Below are positions 63,841 through 64,000 of a stretch of 64,000 nucleotides of DNA, piece by piece. A program made the translations under genes and the position numbers. The stretch is taken from contig JAFDYU010000015.1 in the NCBI GenBank assembly GCA_018267285.1, positions 144,599 to 208,598 of the forward strand, given 5' to 3'. The first letter of the stretch is position 1. The number at the start of each line of letters is the position of its first letter. Source of the DNA: Bacteroidota bacterium (GTDB lineage: Bacteria; Bacteroidota; Bacteroidia; Cytophagales; Cyclobacteriaceae). The notes beneath the pieces are model-generated. The model did not search any database, had not been told where the DNA came from, and was given only the letters and a program-made list of their open reading frames with translations.

Positions 63841-64000
63841 TGCGCTTTCAGCGCAAGACTTTCAGTTGCTACACAAAAGGTTAACTTTACTTGGTGAGTA
63901 AAGCACTTCGCATAGGCAGCCATACAGTGTCTTGGCTTACTGCCCACATAGTTTGGGTTACAAAATATAGGTATAAAGTTTTGGAAGGAGATATTCAAAA
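63841..64000 (+). mobile_element. IS200/IS605-type insertion sequence, left end (truncated by window)
   Basis: TGCGCT-TTC-AGCGCA (63841-63855) is a perfect six-pair hairpin with a 3-nt loop, like the subterminal hairpins that IS200/IS605 transposases recognise. It is followed 38 nt later by a transposase start. These elements have no terminal inverted repeats and make no target duplication. The right end is outside the window. Confidence 0.6.
63894..64000 (+). CDS. IS200/IS605-family transposase TnpA, N-terminus (partial)
   Basis: Reading from a GTG at 63894 gives VSKALRIGSHTVSWLTAHIV then WVTKYRYKVLEGDIQ to the window edge. The HIVWVTKYRYKVL core is the N-terminal strand pattern of Y1/HUH TnpA proteins (about 140-150 residues). 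The HUH pair and catalytic Tyr would lie beyond the edge. No ATG is available; TTG 63891 is the alternative start. Confidence 0.72.
   Translation, partial: MSKALRIGSHTVSWLTAHIVWVTKYRYKVLEGDIQ

Noticed and set aside
1-64000. CRISPR array, prophage or restriction system
   Set aside because: I found no regularly spaced repeats, no cas, phage structural, methylase or nuclease-cluster genes.

Overview
The window is chromosomal DNA from a member of the Bacteroidota, most likely a Cytophagales-type bacterium. Supporting signs are a SecA with a long N-terminal insertion, DUF6089/PorG-type outer-membrane proteins, a subtilase with a type IX secretion (T9SS) sorting tail, DUF4834, a tiny AURKAIP1/COX24-like basic protein, an HU-mutY-RNase G neighbourhood, and upstream boxes that fit the Bacteroidota promoter (TTG/TTTG, about 17-23 nt, TAnnTTTG) instead of the E. 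coli type. Base composition looks moderate. Nearly all of the window is housekeeping or envelope DNA. I see no tRNA, rRNA, CRISPR array, prophage or plasmid function.

Layout. 0-4.3 kb (minus): DUF4834, dapF and secA (cut by the left edge). 4.4-14.3 kb (minus): an eleven-gene envelope block, yqeY, cvpA, alpha/beta hydrolase, CBS protein, nadK, two PorG-like proteins, uppS, bamA and two OmpH/Skp chaperones, closed by a clear intrinsic terminator. 14.3-16 kb: pdxJ, then two half-size YeeE/YedE sulfur transporters. 16-35.1 kb (mostly plus): DsbD, an M23 peptidase, a lipoprotein in an AT-rich patch, a type Vd patatin autotransporter, two OmpA-type proteins, an aldehyde dehydrogenase, an AsmA-like giant, an orphan HutF, a DEDD exonuclease, RNase R and a polyprenyl synthase. 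35.1-36.9 kb (minus): a redoxin, a lipoprotein cyclophilin and a TlpA-like thioredoxin. 36.9-37.25 kb is the longest gene-free stretch and carries DnaA-box-like words. 37-40.6 kb: nitronate monooxygenase, class V aminotransferase, a mini cytochrome b5 and an RDD protein.

40.7-48.2 kb (plus) is a tightly packed run: M19 dipeptidase, SpoIIM-family protein, polytopic membrane protein, DUF4129, DUF4350, MoxR AAA+ ATPase and DUF58. This gene set is widely conserved but poorly understood, and it is the best candidate for an under-described system here. It is followed by the T9SS subtilase and by a carB that stops exactly where the allosteric domain should begin. 54.7-56.2 kb holds unrecognised secreted proteins. 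56.3-62.4 kb (minus) holds htpG, a lipoprotein, RNase G, the 29-residue basic protein, a TPR protein and HU; mutY is divergent from HU. At the right edge an IS200/IS605-type element (hairpin end plus transposase N-terminus) abuts the severed 3' end of an outer-membrane protein gene.

Functionally, most genes serve envelope biogenesis: Sec export, BAM assembly with Skp chaperones, undecaprenyl and lysine/DAP precursors, periplasmic redox and folding, OmpA anchoring, T5d and T9SS secretion. RNA processing (RNase R, RNase G, exonuclease) and cofactor or nucleotide synthesis (NAD kinase, PdxJ, CarB) are interspersed.
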